A stretch of DNA of 64,000 nucleotides from Caldithrix sp964598255 (GCA_964598255.1 CAZRBA010000064.1:1-64000); one strand, 5' to 3'. Shown: positions 25,718-34,645, counted from the first letter of the stretch. Notes: generated from the letters alone by a model not told the origin. Translations and numbers: made by a program.

Positions 25718-26932
25718 ATGTACGAAATTAGTTTGGCGTTAATAGGAATACTGCTTTCGGCTATTTTTGCGGGTGCGGAAGCTGCTTATACGGCTTTTAA
25801 CAGATTACGTCTTGAAATATGGAAAAAGCAGAGGGTGGCTTTGTTAAAGCCACTGCTTTTTTTTCAGCAGCATCCGGAGGATTTTTTTTCGACCATTCTT
25901 TTTGGTAACAATGTTTCCAATATTTTGACCACTACTTTTGCTACGGTTATTTTAATCCATTATATGGGCGAAGGTATTTCATGGATTGTTATTACGCTGG
26001 CTATTTTGATTTTCGGTGAAATTATACCCAAATCGTTATTCCGTTCGACGGTGAATGTTGTGATTCGTCCCGTTTTGTATGTTGTATATTTATTTTTTTG
26101 GATATTAAGTCCATTTATCAGACTACTCAATATTCTTGTAGATATGGTGCTTTCTCTTTTTAAGATTCAACATGAAGCCACACATTATTTTTTTTCCAGG
26201 GACGAGCTGGAATTGTTGCTGAAGGAGGGACTGGGCGGAGAAGAAAAGAACAATCCGGAATTAAAGTATATTGACAAAATTCTTGATTTTGGCAGTATTA
26301 AAGTACGTGAAGCTATGACCCCGCGGACCGAAATGATTGCGGCACCCGAATCCATTGAAATGGATTCCATTAAGGACATGTTTATAAAGAACGGAATTAT
26401 GCATATTCCTATTTATCGAGAGAATTTGGATAATATTAGAGGAATTGTTTTTTTATACGATTTGTTTGACAGACCGACTTCTATTCGTGAAATTATAAAA
26501 CCATTGGAAATGGTTCCTGAAAATATAAGTTGTGCACAATTGCTTCGAGAATTTAAGAGCAGAAATATTTCGGTTGCTTTAGTGGTGGATGAATACGGAG
26601 GAACGGCCGGGTTGGTAACTATGGATGATTTGATTGAGACTATGTTCGGGGACTTTCCAGAAGCTTTTGAGAAAATGCCTGGTATCCGAGCTCTTAATGA
26701 TCATACTTGGTTAATGGATGCTAATTTTCCCTTGGACGATTTAGAGGAAATTACAGGGCTTACCTTTCCTGAAGGTGACTATGAGACGATTGCCGGGTTG
26801 GTGCTTAACAAGGCGGGGCGAATTCCCAAACCGAATGAAACCATTGTATTTGATTCTTTTCGTATTACGGTTAACCAAGCTACCCCACACAAGCTTCTTA
26901 AAGTCAAATTAATTAAGAATATTTCGGGTTAA
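25718..26932 (+). CDS. CorC/HlyC-type DUF21-CBS membrane protein
   Basis: Protein of about 404 residues: an N-terminal DUF21/CNNM transmembrane domain (residues 1-180, with ILFGNNVSNILTT and IIFGEIIPKS-type segments), a pair of CBS domains (VREAMTPRTEMIAAP, then VALVVDEYGGTAGLVTMDDLIE) and a C-terminal CorC_HlyC domain (DANFPLDDLEEITG, then ETIAGLVLNKAGRIP). Members are linked to magnesium or cobalt efflux and are often called hemolysin-like. An upstream in-frame start adds 16 residues without support. It is followed by a convergent terminator. Confidence 0.9.
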   Translation: MYEISLALIGILLSAIFAGAEAAYTAFNRLRLEIWKKQRVALLKPLLFFQQHPEDFFSTILFGNNVSNILTTTFATVILIHYMGEGISWIVITLAILIFGEIIPKSLFRSTVNVVIRPVLYVVYLFFWILSPFIRLLNILVDMVLSLFKIQHEATHYFFSRDELELLLKEGLGGEEKNNPELKYIDKILDFGSIKVREAMTPRTEMIAAPESIEMDSIKDMFIKNGIMHIPIYRENLDNIRGIVFLYDLFDRPTSIREIIKPLEMVPENISCAQLLREFKSRNISVALVVDEYGGTAGLVTMDDLIETMFGDFPEAFEKMPGIRALNDHTWLMDANFPLDDLEEITGLTFPEGDYETIAGLVLNKAGRIPKPNETIVFDSFRITVNQATPHKLLKVKLIKNISG

Positions 26933-26935
26933 AAG

Positions 26936-26962
26936 CAAAAATGCCGTCTTGGCAGACGGCAT
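26936..26962 (-). terminator. Terminator downstream of the bTHX gene
   Basis: A perfect 9-bp stem (ATGCCGTCT with AGACGGCAT) and a 4-base loop. On the minus strand it is followed by a T-rich tract; it may also stop the convergent CorC-type gene. Confidence 0.8.
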
Positions 26963-26969
26963 TTGGAGA

Positions 26970-27068
26970 TTATTTTTCTTTTTTTGAGTTTTTCTTTTTA
27001 GGGCGACTTTTGCCATAAGAACCGCGGAAAATTTTACCTCTTCTTGTGCGGCGATCTCCTTTTCCCAT
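26970..27068 (-). CDS. 30S ribosomal protein bTHX
   Basis: A 32-residue, very basic protein: MGKGDRRTRRGKIFRGSYGK followed by a Lys-rich tail. This is the complete signature of bTHX, known from Thermus and Bacteroidota-related bacteria, where the peptide lies in the small-subunit head and stabilises rRNA. AAAGGAGG precedes the ATG by 6 bp. It has a dedicated terminator and is easily missed because of its length. Confidence 0.93.
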   Translation of the reverse strand: MGKGDRRTRRGKIFRGSYGKSRPKKKNSKKEK

Positions 27069-27250
27069 AAAGCCTCCTTTTGTGTATTTTTCGGTTTAAA
27101 TAAATATGAAAGCAATTTATAAAATTCATCAGTCGGGTGCAAATTTGCACCAAGTTATAGGCAATCGGGCAGCGGAATAATTTTAAAAGTCAGTAAAAGT
27201 TAAGGTTCGTTTGCAGGAAGAAAACCGTTAAAACGGTTAAAAAAGCCAAA

Positions 27251-27391
27251 ATGAATAAAACAGGATCCGATAAAAACGTACATAAAATGAAAACAGACGT
27301 CAAAAATACAATGGATATGAAAAACAACGCAAAAAAATCCGAATCCAAAACAACAGAAGCCAAATGTGGCGAAGGCGAGTGTGGTAGCTGA
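27251..27391 (+). CDS. Short Cys-containing peptide, bufferin/HvfA-like precursor
   Basis: A 46-residue, Lys/Asn/Thr-rich peptide that ends in AKCGEGECGS. Family knowledge: EGKCG-type repeats at the C-terminus mark the BufA/HvfA (DUF2282) copper- or metal-binding RiPP precursors, whose Cys residues are modified by a DUF692 enzyme. A broken DUF692 gene starts 22 bp downstream. The usual N-terminal signal peptide is missing: the frame is open for about 18 codons upstream but the sequence there is basic and non-hydrophobic. It may be an intact remnant of an otherwise dead locus. Confidence 0.55.
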   Translation: MNKTGSDKNVHKMKTDVKNTMDMKNNAKKSESKTTEAKCGEGECGS

Positions 27392-27412
27392 TTAAATTAA
27401 TATCATTAACGC

Positions 27413-28060
27413 ATGATCGAGAATCGTGCCAATATACGATTCCCGATTCCTATTTTTAAACAAAGGAAGCATACAAGGATTCAAGGTGCAGGCCTTGGAT
27501 TACGCAGAGATTTGGTCGATCAATTGCTCGATTTGCCAGTGTACAAACCCGCTTTTGTAGAGTTCGCTCCGGAAAACTGGATGGGCAATGGGAGGCCTAT
27601 GGCGAAAAAAAATTAGATCGTATTGCCCAAACTTATCCTATGAATTGCCACGGATTATCCCTTTCCTTGGGAAGTCCCGAGCCGCTCAATTTTAATTTTT
27701 TGAAAGAACTCAAATCGTTTTTGCAAACCTATTCCTTTAAAAGTTATTCCAGATCTAAATTTTAGTAGATGCCAAAATGCTCATTTATACGATCTGCTGC
27801 CCATGCCCTTTCGCCAAAAAGCCATCAAACACGTGGTAGAGCGCAATAAACAAGTGCGGGACTTTTTGGGTATGAAAATTGCCATCGAAAACGTATCGTA
27901 GTATACACCCGTTGCTGCCGAAATGGATGAAGCCGATTTTATTCGTGCCATTATTTTGGAAGCAGATTGCAGTTTGCTGCTGGACGTGAACAATGTTTAC
28001 GTAAACGCCTTTAATCACGGATACGAGGCGTTGCAAAAACTTAAGGAAGCGATCGGGATA
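27413..28060 (+). pseudogene. Broken DUF692 (BufB-type) RiPP maturase
   Basis: DUF692 enzymes are multinuclear iron oxidases that modify precursor cysteines. Homologous pieces appear in order but in different frames. First come GAGLGLRRDLVDQLLDL and PAFVEFAPENWMG. After a frameshift near 27590 come YGEKKLDRIAQTYPMNCHG and LSLSLGSPEPLNF. A further shift with stops near 27740-27770 precedes HLYDLLPMPFRQKAIKHVVE. KIAIENVS is followed by an in-frame stop near 27900, and then LLLDVNNVYVNAFNHGYEAL. The C-terminal third is missing. At least two frameshifts and stops make function very unlikely. Confidence 0.8.
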
Positions 28061-28202
28061 ATGGTTCGGATTGCATTACCTTCTTACAAGGGGATATGTT
28101 TGCCCAAGGCAGTATTATGGGATTTCAAAAATATTAATCTAAAAAAAGGAAAATGCGTTCCTTAATCTTAAATTACGGCAAAAATCAGAAACCTTAGCTG
28201 AG
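28061..28202. other. Junction inside the decayed locus
   Basis: About 140 bp between the broken DUF692 and DoxX genes. In intact loci a DUF2063 (BufC) gene normally lies here. Only scrambled coding-like sequence is seen, consistent with deletion. Confidence 0.4.
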
Positions 28203-28567
28203 ATGCCGTCATTGCATTTTCGCTTGGTTTTGGCTTACGGTTCTTGGTGCACATCGACAAAAAAACTGAGCCATATTCCTGAAGTTGTCGCCTGGTTCGC
28301 CAGCATGCATTATCTTCTGCCCGCCTCAAACGCCTATTTGGCCGGTGATACGGAATTTATTGGGTTTTAGAATTAGCGACTCGCTTTATTATCATTCTCC
28401 CGATGCTTGTAATGTTGGTAGCCATATCTACCGTGCCTATCGGTAACGGTTTCGAAGCCGCTGCCAATGGCTTTGAAATTCCTTTGGATTATTTGCTCAT
28501 GCTGTTTAGTCTCTTCATTTCGGGAGCGGGACGAATTAGTGCGGATTATCTACTGCAACAAAAGTAG
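28203..28567 (+). pseudogene. Broken DoxX-family membrane protein
   Basis: Two homologous halves in different frames. The first (28203-28370) reads FRLVLAYGSW, then KKLSHIPEVVAWFASM and NAYLAGDTEFIGF before a stop. The second resumes in another frame at LATRFIIILPMLVMLVAIST, then EIPLDYLLMLFSLFISGAGR and ends SADYLLQQK. The order and motifs match DoxX proteins, which often accompany DUF2282-DUF692-DUF2063 clusters. A small deletion at about 28370 explains the break. Confidence 0.7.
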
Positions 28568-28741
28568 TTGGGCAACAATTCGTAGATTGTGTTTATTTAA
28601 AACAAAATACAAATCATCTGGTCAAAATATTGCCACAAACAAATTATATTTGTGTTAAAAATTACCCACATGCGGAAAAAATGTTCATATAAAGATGGCA
28701 AGCTGTTGTGAAAATCAGCGATAAAATCATTTCCTTATCAA
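28568..28741. other. AT-rich intergenic region
   Basis: No gene seen between the DoxX remnant and the sigma-54-like box. Confidence 0.5.
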
Positions 28742-28757
28742 TTGGCACAATTCTTGA
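28742..28757 (+). promoter_or_regulatory. Sigma-54-like -24/-12 element (imperfect)
   Basis: TTGGCACAATTCTTGA has a perfect -24 box (TTGGCAC) and TTGA where TTGC is expected, with the correct 12-bp spacing from GG. It lies about 37 bp before the following small gene. Confidence 0.4.
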
Positions 28758-28793
28758 AAATGTATTTAAAAACAAAACAGCGGGAGAAATAAG

Positions 28794-29006
28794 ATGAAAG
28801 CCAAATTAAACCGATCGTTTGCGCACGAAGAAATCATGACCGTATGTGCCTGGTGCCATCGTGCCCGTATAATTACCGATGATTTCCGGATTGTTTGGAG
28901 CAAAAATTACACCCTTTCCGAGCACCAGGTACTCTCCCATACCATTTGTCCCTCATGCAAAGAACGAATCATGGCACACGGGCAAGAAATGTTAGCCGTC
29001 GGCTAA
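28794..29006 (+). CDS. Small double-CxxC protein
   Basis: A 70-residue protein with CAWCHRAR near residue 18 and ICPSCKERI near residue 51. The pair CxWC ... hydrophobic-SHxICPxC resembles the small Cys module found after PAS or receiver domains in some bacterial sensors, where it probably binds a metal. Here the module stands alone. Function unknown. GGGAG lies 8 bp before the ATG. Confidence 0.7.
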   Translation: MKAKLNRSFAHEEIMTVCAWCHRARIITDDFRIVWSKNYTLSEHQVLSHTICPSCKERIMAHGQEMLAVG

Positions 29007-29301
29007 AAACAAATATCATTGTTTACCATGTTTTTTACACATCCGTACAAGGTAATCAACAATTCCTAAAAACTACATTGCCGATCTAATATCCCCTGTT
29101 CAATTTAGTCTTTCGGGAATACCGTAAATGCCGTCATTTTTACTTTTCGATTTGAATTTACTCTCTTTCTATTTTTACTGTTCATATTTAATACAAAAAT
29201 AGCTATCTGCTTGTTATTTAAAGCGATTCTAATGAAAATCTTATTTTAAACGATAATTAGAAGGAATAAAAATTTAATCTAAAAACAAGGAAAAGACAAA
29301 C
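29007..29301. other. Intergenic region upstream of the pilus operon
   Basis: About 295 bp of AT-rich sequence with no gene. The promoter of the pilus operon should be here, but no single -35/-10 or sigma-54 pair stands out. Confidence 0.5.
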
Positions 29302-31740
29302 ATGAGTGTGGGACACCAGCATACATTTAAAGACGACTGGCTTGTTAAAGCGTTGCTTTACTATCAAATTATTGATCAGGCATTATATGATGAACTGGCA
29401 ATGCGCTATTCCGGAGAGGCATATTTTTTTGATGTTCTGATTAAAAACAACTACTTACAAAAAGAAGATTTGATTACCTTTATCGAAGAAGGTCTGAAAA
29501 TTCCGGTCATTAATTTGGATCACGTTAAAGTAGATCCCCATTTAATCAATAAAATTCCGGAAGACATTTGCAAAAAATATGAAATTTTTCCCTTTAAAGA
29601 AACCGAAAAAGAGGTGCACATTGCCGCCTTTAATCCTTCCAATCTTGAAGCCGAAAGAGAAATAGAATATTTAACCGGCAAATACGTAAAAACCTTTTTC
29701 GCACTGCGCGAGCAAATTAACAAAAAGATAAAAGAATTTTATTCGCCGGATGAGATAATAGATTCCTTGGTAAGAAAAAAAGAGACTTCTATAGACATTC
29801 ATGTTGCCGGTGAAGACGATGTGGAACAGAAAGGCGTGGTAAAATTAATGAATCAAATTTTTGCCGACGCCGTGTTAAACGATGCCAGCGATATCCACAT
29901 CGAACCGCGGGAAAAGGATGTAGTAGTTCGTTTGCGCATTGACGGAGTAATGCGCAACGATATGGAACTACCCAAAACCCTGCACCAGCAATTGGTTAGT
30001 CGAATCAAAGTGATTTCGAATTTAAATATTGCCGAAACACGTAAACCGCAAGACGGTAAAACCAAAATTTTTGTGGACGGTGCCGATATTGATATGCGCG
30101 TTTCCATTTTACCCACCAGTTATGGCGAAAAGGTAGTCATTCGTTTGCTTGACAAGCGCAAGGCCATGGTCTCATTTGAACAGCTCGGTATTCGCGGGGT
30201 AAACCAAGAATTAATAGAAAAATGCTTTTCCGTTCGTCAGGGGATGGTGTTAGTAACCGGCCCCACGGGTTCCGGAAAAAGTACCACGCTTTATGCGGCT
30301 ATTAACAGTTTAAAATCTTCTGCCACTAATATTTTAACCATCGAAGATCCCATAGAATACGTATTTGACGGAATTAATCAGGTACAAGTAAACGAAAAAG
30401 CCGGTATCACTTTTGCTTCAGCCTTGCGTTCATTTTTACGGCAAGATCCGGATGTGATTTTAGTCGGCGAGATTCGCGATCGGGAAACAGCAGAAATTGC
30501 CATTCAGGCAGCCCTGACCGGACATCTTGTTTTAAGTACCCTGCACACCAATGATACCTTCGGTACGATTACTCGTTTGAAAGATATGGGAGTTGACGAA
30601 GTTAAATTGGCAGAAGCCTTGCAAGGTATTATTGCACAACGTTTGGTACGCCGTCTGTGTACCTCATGCAAACAAACGGTAGACAAAGAGCAACTGGATC
30701 CGCGATTGTTGCATACGTTTCAGCAAATGGGATATAAGCAGCCGGTGGTGTACAAGGCCAAAGGTTGCAGTGCTTGCGGATATACCGGATACAAAGGCCG
30801 CATTGGCGTGTATGAAATACTTTTAATGGATCGGGATTTGAAAGATGCCCTTTATCAGGAAGCCTCCATCAGCGAATTGCGCAAACTGGCCAGACAAAAA
30901 GGATTCCGTAATTTGTTTGAAGATGCTTTGTCTTTAGTGGCCGAAGGCATTACCGATTACAAGGAAGTTCTGCGGGTTATCCAGCAGGATTTGAATATTG
31001 CCAGTAGTAAAGCATCGCCAAAGGAGCAAGTGGCCCTTGCCGCTCCGGAAAAAGCTGAAACTCCACCGGTCCGAAAGGAAGAAAAGCCTCGAAAGCCTGC
31101 GCCTTCTTCACCTAAAAAACCGGTTCCTACCGGTTCATTATCCGAGATTAAAAAATTGGCGGCCGAATTAAAGAAAGAAAAATCCAAAACCGCACCGCCT
31201 GCAAGCCCCAAACCCAAACCGACCGTAAAACCCGTTTCAAAAGAAGAAAGCGTTGATGTTTTAGTAGTTGAAGATTATCCGGTAACCCGCTTATTGTTAA
31301 AACGTATGCTGGAGCGTCAGAAGGGATGGAAAGTACGGGAAGCCGAAGACGGCATTAAGGGACTGGAAGCCATAGAGAAAAAAATGCCCGATGTTATTTT
31401 GTTGGATTTAATGATGCCCAATATGGATGGTTACGAATTTTTAAAACATTTGAGAAGCAATCCCGAAGGAGCAGAGGTTCCGGTTTTGATTATCACAAGT
31501 CTAAACGGCGCCGAAAACGAATTAAAGGGATTGGAATTGGGCGCCGATGATTTTGTTACCAAACCGATTAATATGAACTTATTAATTGCCAAAATCCGAC
31601 GACATTTGCATTTGAGCGGGGCAGAACCCAAAAAAGAATCCGATAATGAAAAGGTTCTGTCCGCTTCGGCCCAAAACGGTAATCAGGCAAAAATTAAAGC
31701 CGAAGCAAACGATGAACCATTAAATTTGAGGTTATCGTAA
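29302..31740 (+). CDS. pilB: Type IV pilus extension ATPase PilB with C-terminal receiver domain
   Basis: Fusion of 812 residues. Residues 1-150 are the GspE/PilB N-terminal (MshEN-like) domain. Residues about 180-560 are the hexameric ATPase: Walker A TGPTGSGKST at 319-328, Asp box EDPIEYV, Walker B DVILVGEIRD, His box GHLVLSTLHTND, and a tetracysteine zinc site (CTSC ... CSAC). A Pro/Lys-rich linker spans about 575-645. Residues 650-770 are a receiver domain with phosphoacceptor Asp 702 (LLDLMMPNMDG) and Lys in VTKPI. Ordinary PilB ends near residue 570, so the receiver is an addition. It heads the pilus operon. Confidence 0.95.
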   Translation: MSVGHQHTFKDDWLVKALLYYQIIDQALYDELAMRYSGEAYFFDVLIKNNYLQKEDLITFIEEGLKIPVINLDHVKVDPHLINKIPEDICKKYEIFPFKETEKEVHIAAFNPSNLEAEREIEYLTGKYVKTFFALREQINKKIKEFYSPDEIIDSLVRKKETSIDIHVAGEDDVEQKGVVKLMNQIFADAVLNDASDIHIEPREKDVVVRLRIDGVMRNDMELPKTLHQQLVSRIKVISNLNIAETRKPQDGKTKIFVDGADIDMRVSILPTSYGEKVVIRLLDKRKAMVSFEQLGIRGVNQELIEKCFSVRQGMVLVTGPTGSGKSTTLYAAINSLKSSATNILTIEDPIEYVFDGINQVQVNEKAGITFASALRSFLRQDPDVILVGEIRDRETAEIAIQAALTGHLVLSTLHTNDTFGTITRLKDMGVDEVKLAEALQGIIAQRLVRRLCTSCKQTVDKEQLDPRLLHTFQQMGYKQPVVYKAKGCSACGYTGYKGRIGVYEILLMDRDLKDALYQEASISELRKLARQKGFRNLFEDALSLVAEGITDYKEVLRVIQQDLNIASSKASPKEQVALAAPEKAETPPVRKEEKPRKPAPSSPKKPVPTGSLSEIKKLAAELKKEKSKTAPPASPKPKPTVKPVSKEESVDVLVVEDYPVTRLLLKRMLERQKGWKVREAEDGIKGLEAIEKKMPDVILLDLMMPNMDGYEFLKHLRSNPEGAEVPVLIITSLNGAENELKGLELGADDFVTKPINMNLLIAKIRRHLHLSGAEPKKESDNEKVLSASAQNGNQAKIKAEANDEPLNLRLS

Positions 31741-32508
31741 ATGAATGGGCCCGGTGTAACGGTTTTTATCTTAGGAATATTGGCGGGGAGTTTTCTTAAC
31801 GTTTGCGGCTATCGCATTCCGTTGGGCAAAAGTGTGGTTTGGGGACGTTCATTCTGCCCCAATTGTCATCATAAGCTGCCTTTTTATTATAATATTCCCC
31901 TACTTTCCTTTATTATTCTAAAAGGGAAATGCCATTATTGCGGGGCAAAAATTTCCTGGCAATATCCCATTGTAGAATTACTCACCGGAATATTAACCTG
32001 GGCGCTGTTTCAAAAATTCGGTCTTTCGTACACATTCCTTTTTTATCTGATATTCGTCTATTCACTAATTGTCATAGCAATTATCGACTGGCATACCCGG
32101 TTAATTTTAAATAAGATATTAATATTTTTACTTTTATCTGGCATTATAATTAACGGTATCGGGCACATCATTCCCTTTAAGCAAGCCATTAGCGGCGCTT
32201 TTGTAGGCGGAGGTTCTATGTTTTTGGTGGCCTATTTGGGTAATCGGATGTTTAAAAAGGAAGCCATGGGAATGGGGGACGTAAAATTGGCCTTCGTCAG
32301 CGGATTTTATTTCGGTTGGCAATTCATTTTATGGGCCTTGTATTTGGGGTTTATTCTTGCTTTGCTGGGAATTGGGTTGATGTGGCTTGTGCGACAAAAA
32401 CGTTTGCCCCGGCAAATACCAATGGGTCCGTTTTTCGCATTGGGCTTTGTGGTAAATTTATTTTACGGCCCTCAGTTGTTAGAGTTTTATTTTAGGATTT
32501 TTAACTGA
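31741..32508 (+). CDS. pilD: Prepilin peptidase PilD
   Basis: Membrane aspartyl protease and methyltransferase of 255 residues that processes type IV prepilins. GSFLNVCGYRIP and CPNC ... CHYC form the N-terminal methylase region with its zinc cysteines. The protease aspartates are in IDWHTR and AMGMGDVKL. The ATG directly follows the pilB stop codon, so translation is coupled. Confidence 0.95.
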   Translation: MNGPGVTVFILGILAGSFLNVCGYRIPLGKSVVWGRSFCPNCHHKLPFYYNIPLLSFIILKGKCHYCGAKISWQYPIVELLTGILTWALFQKFGLSYTFLFYLIFVYSLIVIAIIDWHTRLILNKILIFLLLSGIIINGIGHIIPFKQAISGAFVGGGSMFLVAYLGNRMFKKEAMGMGDVKLAFVSGFYFGWQFILWALYLGFILALLGIGLMWLVRQKRLPRQIPMGPFFALGFVVNLFYGPQLLEFYFRIFN

Positions 32509-32527
32509 AACACATAGAAGGTAAGCC

Positions 32528-33730
32528 ATGCCAAATTTTAAATACCGTGCATACGATGCGGAAGGTAAAATTGTGGAAAGCACCATGCTAGCCAAAAATG
32601 AAGATGATTTGGCTAGCCAGTTAAGCGAATTAGATTTGGTTCCGGTAGAAGTCGAAAAAATTGAATCAAAAGCACATCCAGCAAAACTGAAAATGCACAT
32701 TAAGGATGATGCCGTGCTTTTATTTACCAAACAACTTTACACCATGTTAAAAGCCGGTATTCCTATTTTATTGGCATTGCAAACGGTTAAAGAGCAAACC
32801 AAAAACGAAAATTTTAAACGCATTATCGAAACCATTTATCGTGATATCGAGCAGGGAAGTAAGTTTTCCGATGCATTAATGCAATTTCCGAAAGTATTTT
32901 CGCCCATTTACATAAATGCCATTAAAGTGGGAGAAATTAGCGGCACGCTGGAAGAAGCATTACAATATATGCACCAATATATGGAGAAAGACATACAAAT
33001 TCGTAACGACGTTAAAAAGGCATTCCGCTATCCCATGTTTGTTGTGATCGGGATTATCGGTGCATTTTTTGTTTTTGTTACCACCGTTATTCCCAATTTT
33101 ATCCCCATGTTTAAAAACAGCGGTCATGCTTTACCATTGCCTACCCGAATTTTATTGGGGATTTACACTTTAATGACGCAATACGGATTGATCACTTTTT
33201 TTGCACTTTTGGTCATAATTGTGGGATTGGTTTATTATTTTAGAACCCCAAAAGGCCGGATGTGGCTGGACGAAACTTTATTAAAGCTTCCGGTTCTCGG
33301 TAACTTCTTAAAGAAAGTAATTGTTGCCCGGTTTGCCCGATTGTTTTATACCATGAATCGTACCGGAGTTAACATAACCGAATCGTTGAAAATAATCCAA
33401 AAATCATTGGGAAATGCGGTTTATAATAAAGAAATCGAAATCGTTACCGAAAATATCATCAAAGGTGAAAGCATAGCGGACTCTCTTAGAAAAAGTAAGT
33501 ACTTTCCCGAATTACTTGTCGATATGGTTTCTATTGGTGAAAAGTCAGGTTCTTTGGACGATATGTTGTTGAGTGTTTCGAATTATTACGAAGAAGAAGT
33601 AAACGAAATGGTAGAAAATATGAGCTCATTAATCGAACCGATTATTACGGTAGTACTTGGAGGTATGATTCTGTTGTTAGCGTTGGCTTTGTTTTTGCCG
33701 ATGTGGGAGATGATGAATATAGTGCAATAA
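32528..33730 (+). CDS. pilC: Pilus inner-membrane platform protein PilC
   Basis: Platform protein of 400 residues with the tandem GspF domain layout: KQLYTMLKAGIPILLAL and FARLFYTMNRTGVNITESL are the paired repeats. Three transmembrane helices lie near residues 172-192, 222-240 and 372-395. It should couple PilB and PilT action to pilin insertion. It is preceded by AAGGTAAGCC and followed by the major pilin gene. Confidence 0.95.
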   Translation: MPNFKYRAYDAEGKIVESTMLAKNEDDLASQLSELDLVPVEVEKIESKAHPAKLKMHIKDDAVLLFTKQLYTMLKAGIPILLALQTVKEQTKNENFKRIIETIYRDIEQGSKFSDALMQFPKVFSPIYINAIKVGEISGTLEEALQYMHQYMEKDIQIRNDVKKAFRYPMFVVIGIIGAFFVFVTTVIPNFIPMFKNSGHALPLPTRILLGIYTLMTQYGLITFFALLVIIVGLVYYFRTPKGRMWLDETLLKLPVLGNFLKKVIVARFARLFYTMNRTGVNITESLKIIQKSLGNAVYNKEIEIVTENIIKGESIADSLRKSKYFPELLVDMVSIGEKSGSLDDMLLSVSNYYEEEVNEMVENMSSLIEPIITVVLGGMILLLALALFLPMWEMMNIVQ

Positions 33731-33772
33731 ATTAAAACCCATGTTTAACCAAACTAATTGTAGGAGGCACGT

Positions 33773-34123
33773 ATGTTGTCCGTGACAAAATCCAATCAAA
33801 AAGGTTTTACCTTAATCGAATTGGTTGTGGTAATCGTAATCCTTGGCATTTTGGCAGCCATCGCTGTACCGCGTTATATGGATATGACCAAAAATGCCAA
33901 TGCGGCCCGCGATAAAGCTAATGCCAAGGCCATCGAAGCGGCCATTATGATGAAATTTGCCAATGAGGTAATGGCCAATCCGAATTACACATTGCAAAAA
34001 GCGGTTCAGGCTTACAAGGCGAATCCTGGTAGTTTTTTTACCGATGGCAAAGTTCCCAAAAAGTCGAATGGCAGTAATTTTTCTGTGAGTGTTGCGGCTA
34101 ACGGTGCACTTGTGGTTAAGTGA
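33773..34123 (+). CDS. pilA: Major type IV pilin
   Basis: A 116-residue prepilin with cleavage site KG-FTLIEL (residues 11-12, Glu +5 present) and the conserved helix VVVIVILGILAAIAVPRYMDM. The body is short and lacks cysteines. The TAGGAGGC ribosome binding site is strong. A terminator-like hairpin directly after it, before the minor pilin genes, is what one expects of a highly expressed major subunit. Confidence 0.93.
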   Translation: MLSVTKSNQKGFTLIELVVVIVILGILAAIAVPRYMDMTKNANAARDKANAKAIEAAIMMKFANEVMANPNYTLQKAVQAYKANPGSFFTDGKVPKKSNGSNFSVSVAANGALVVK

Positions 34124-34138
34124 CCGTGGCGGAATTTT

Positions 34139-34172
34139 GAGGCTGTATAGGGGATGCTGTACAGCCTCTTTT
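34139..34172 (+). terminator. Partial terminator after the major pilin
   Basis: GAGGCTGTA pairs with TACAGCCTC (9 bp), loop of 12 bases, followed by TTTT. The short T-run would allow read-through into the minor pilins. Confidence 0.75.
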
Positions 34173-34198
34173 CTTAATTACAGTAAGGTGCTAATACC

Positions 34199-34627
34199 AT
34201 GCAAGGCAAACGAATTCTAAAAAAGGTACCGTTTTTTTCGGAAGAAGGCCTTACCTTAGTCGAGTTGATTGTAGTGCTCGTTTTAGTCGGATTGATTTTT
34301 CCGACTATTTTTTCGTTGGCGGGTACTGCCTCGGTTAAGGCCACAAAGTATATGTATATGCAAGAGGCCAGTTCTTTGGCAGAAGAGAAAATCGAAGAAA
34401 TTATTGGGTATAAAGATCAGCATTGGGATTGGTACAAACACATCAATAAATTTGCAGGCCAAGAAAATTTAAATCGAAATTTTACACGGACTGTCAGTAT
34501 TCAAAAAATAAGCAATTGGGGTAAGGCAAAAATTGATTGCTGGCAAGTTACAGTTTCGGTTAAGCATCCGCAGATACAAAATCCTGCAATCTTATCGGTC
34601 AGATTTACCAAGTATTTTGTTTATTGA
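34199..34627 (+). CDS. Minor pilin, PilV/GspI-like
   Basis: A 142-residue prepilin-like protein. The type III signal ends EEG-LTLVELIVVLVLVGLIF, and SLAEEKIEEIIGYKD resembles the helix after the membrane segment in PilV/GspI. One Cys near residue 108. It sits between the major pilin and a second minor pilin, with only one codon between the two stop/start regions. Confidence 0.8.
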   Translation: MQGKRILKKVPFFSEEGLTLVELIVVLVLVGLIFPTIFSLAGTASVKATKYMYMQEASSLAEEKIEEIIGYKDQHWDWYKHINKFAGQENLNRNFTRTVSIQKISNWGKAKIDCWQVTVSVKHPQIQNPAILSVRFTKYFVY

Positions 34628-34645
34628 TTGAGTTGGGCTCGGGTT

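Noticed and set aside
26909..27142. Longer minus-strand ORF overlapping bTHX
   Set aside because: It lies in another frame across the well-supported bTHX gene and its terminator, with no domain.
28467..28658. 63-codon ORF overlapping the DoxX remnant
   Set aside because: It is an out-of-frame reading of the DoxX remnant; the homologous frame ends at 28567.
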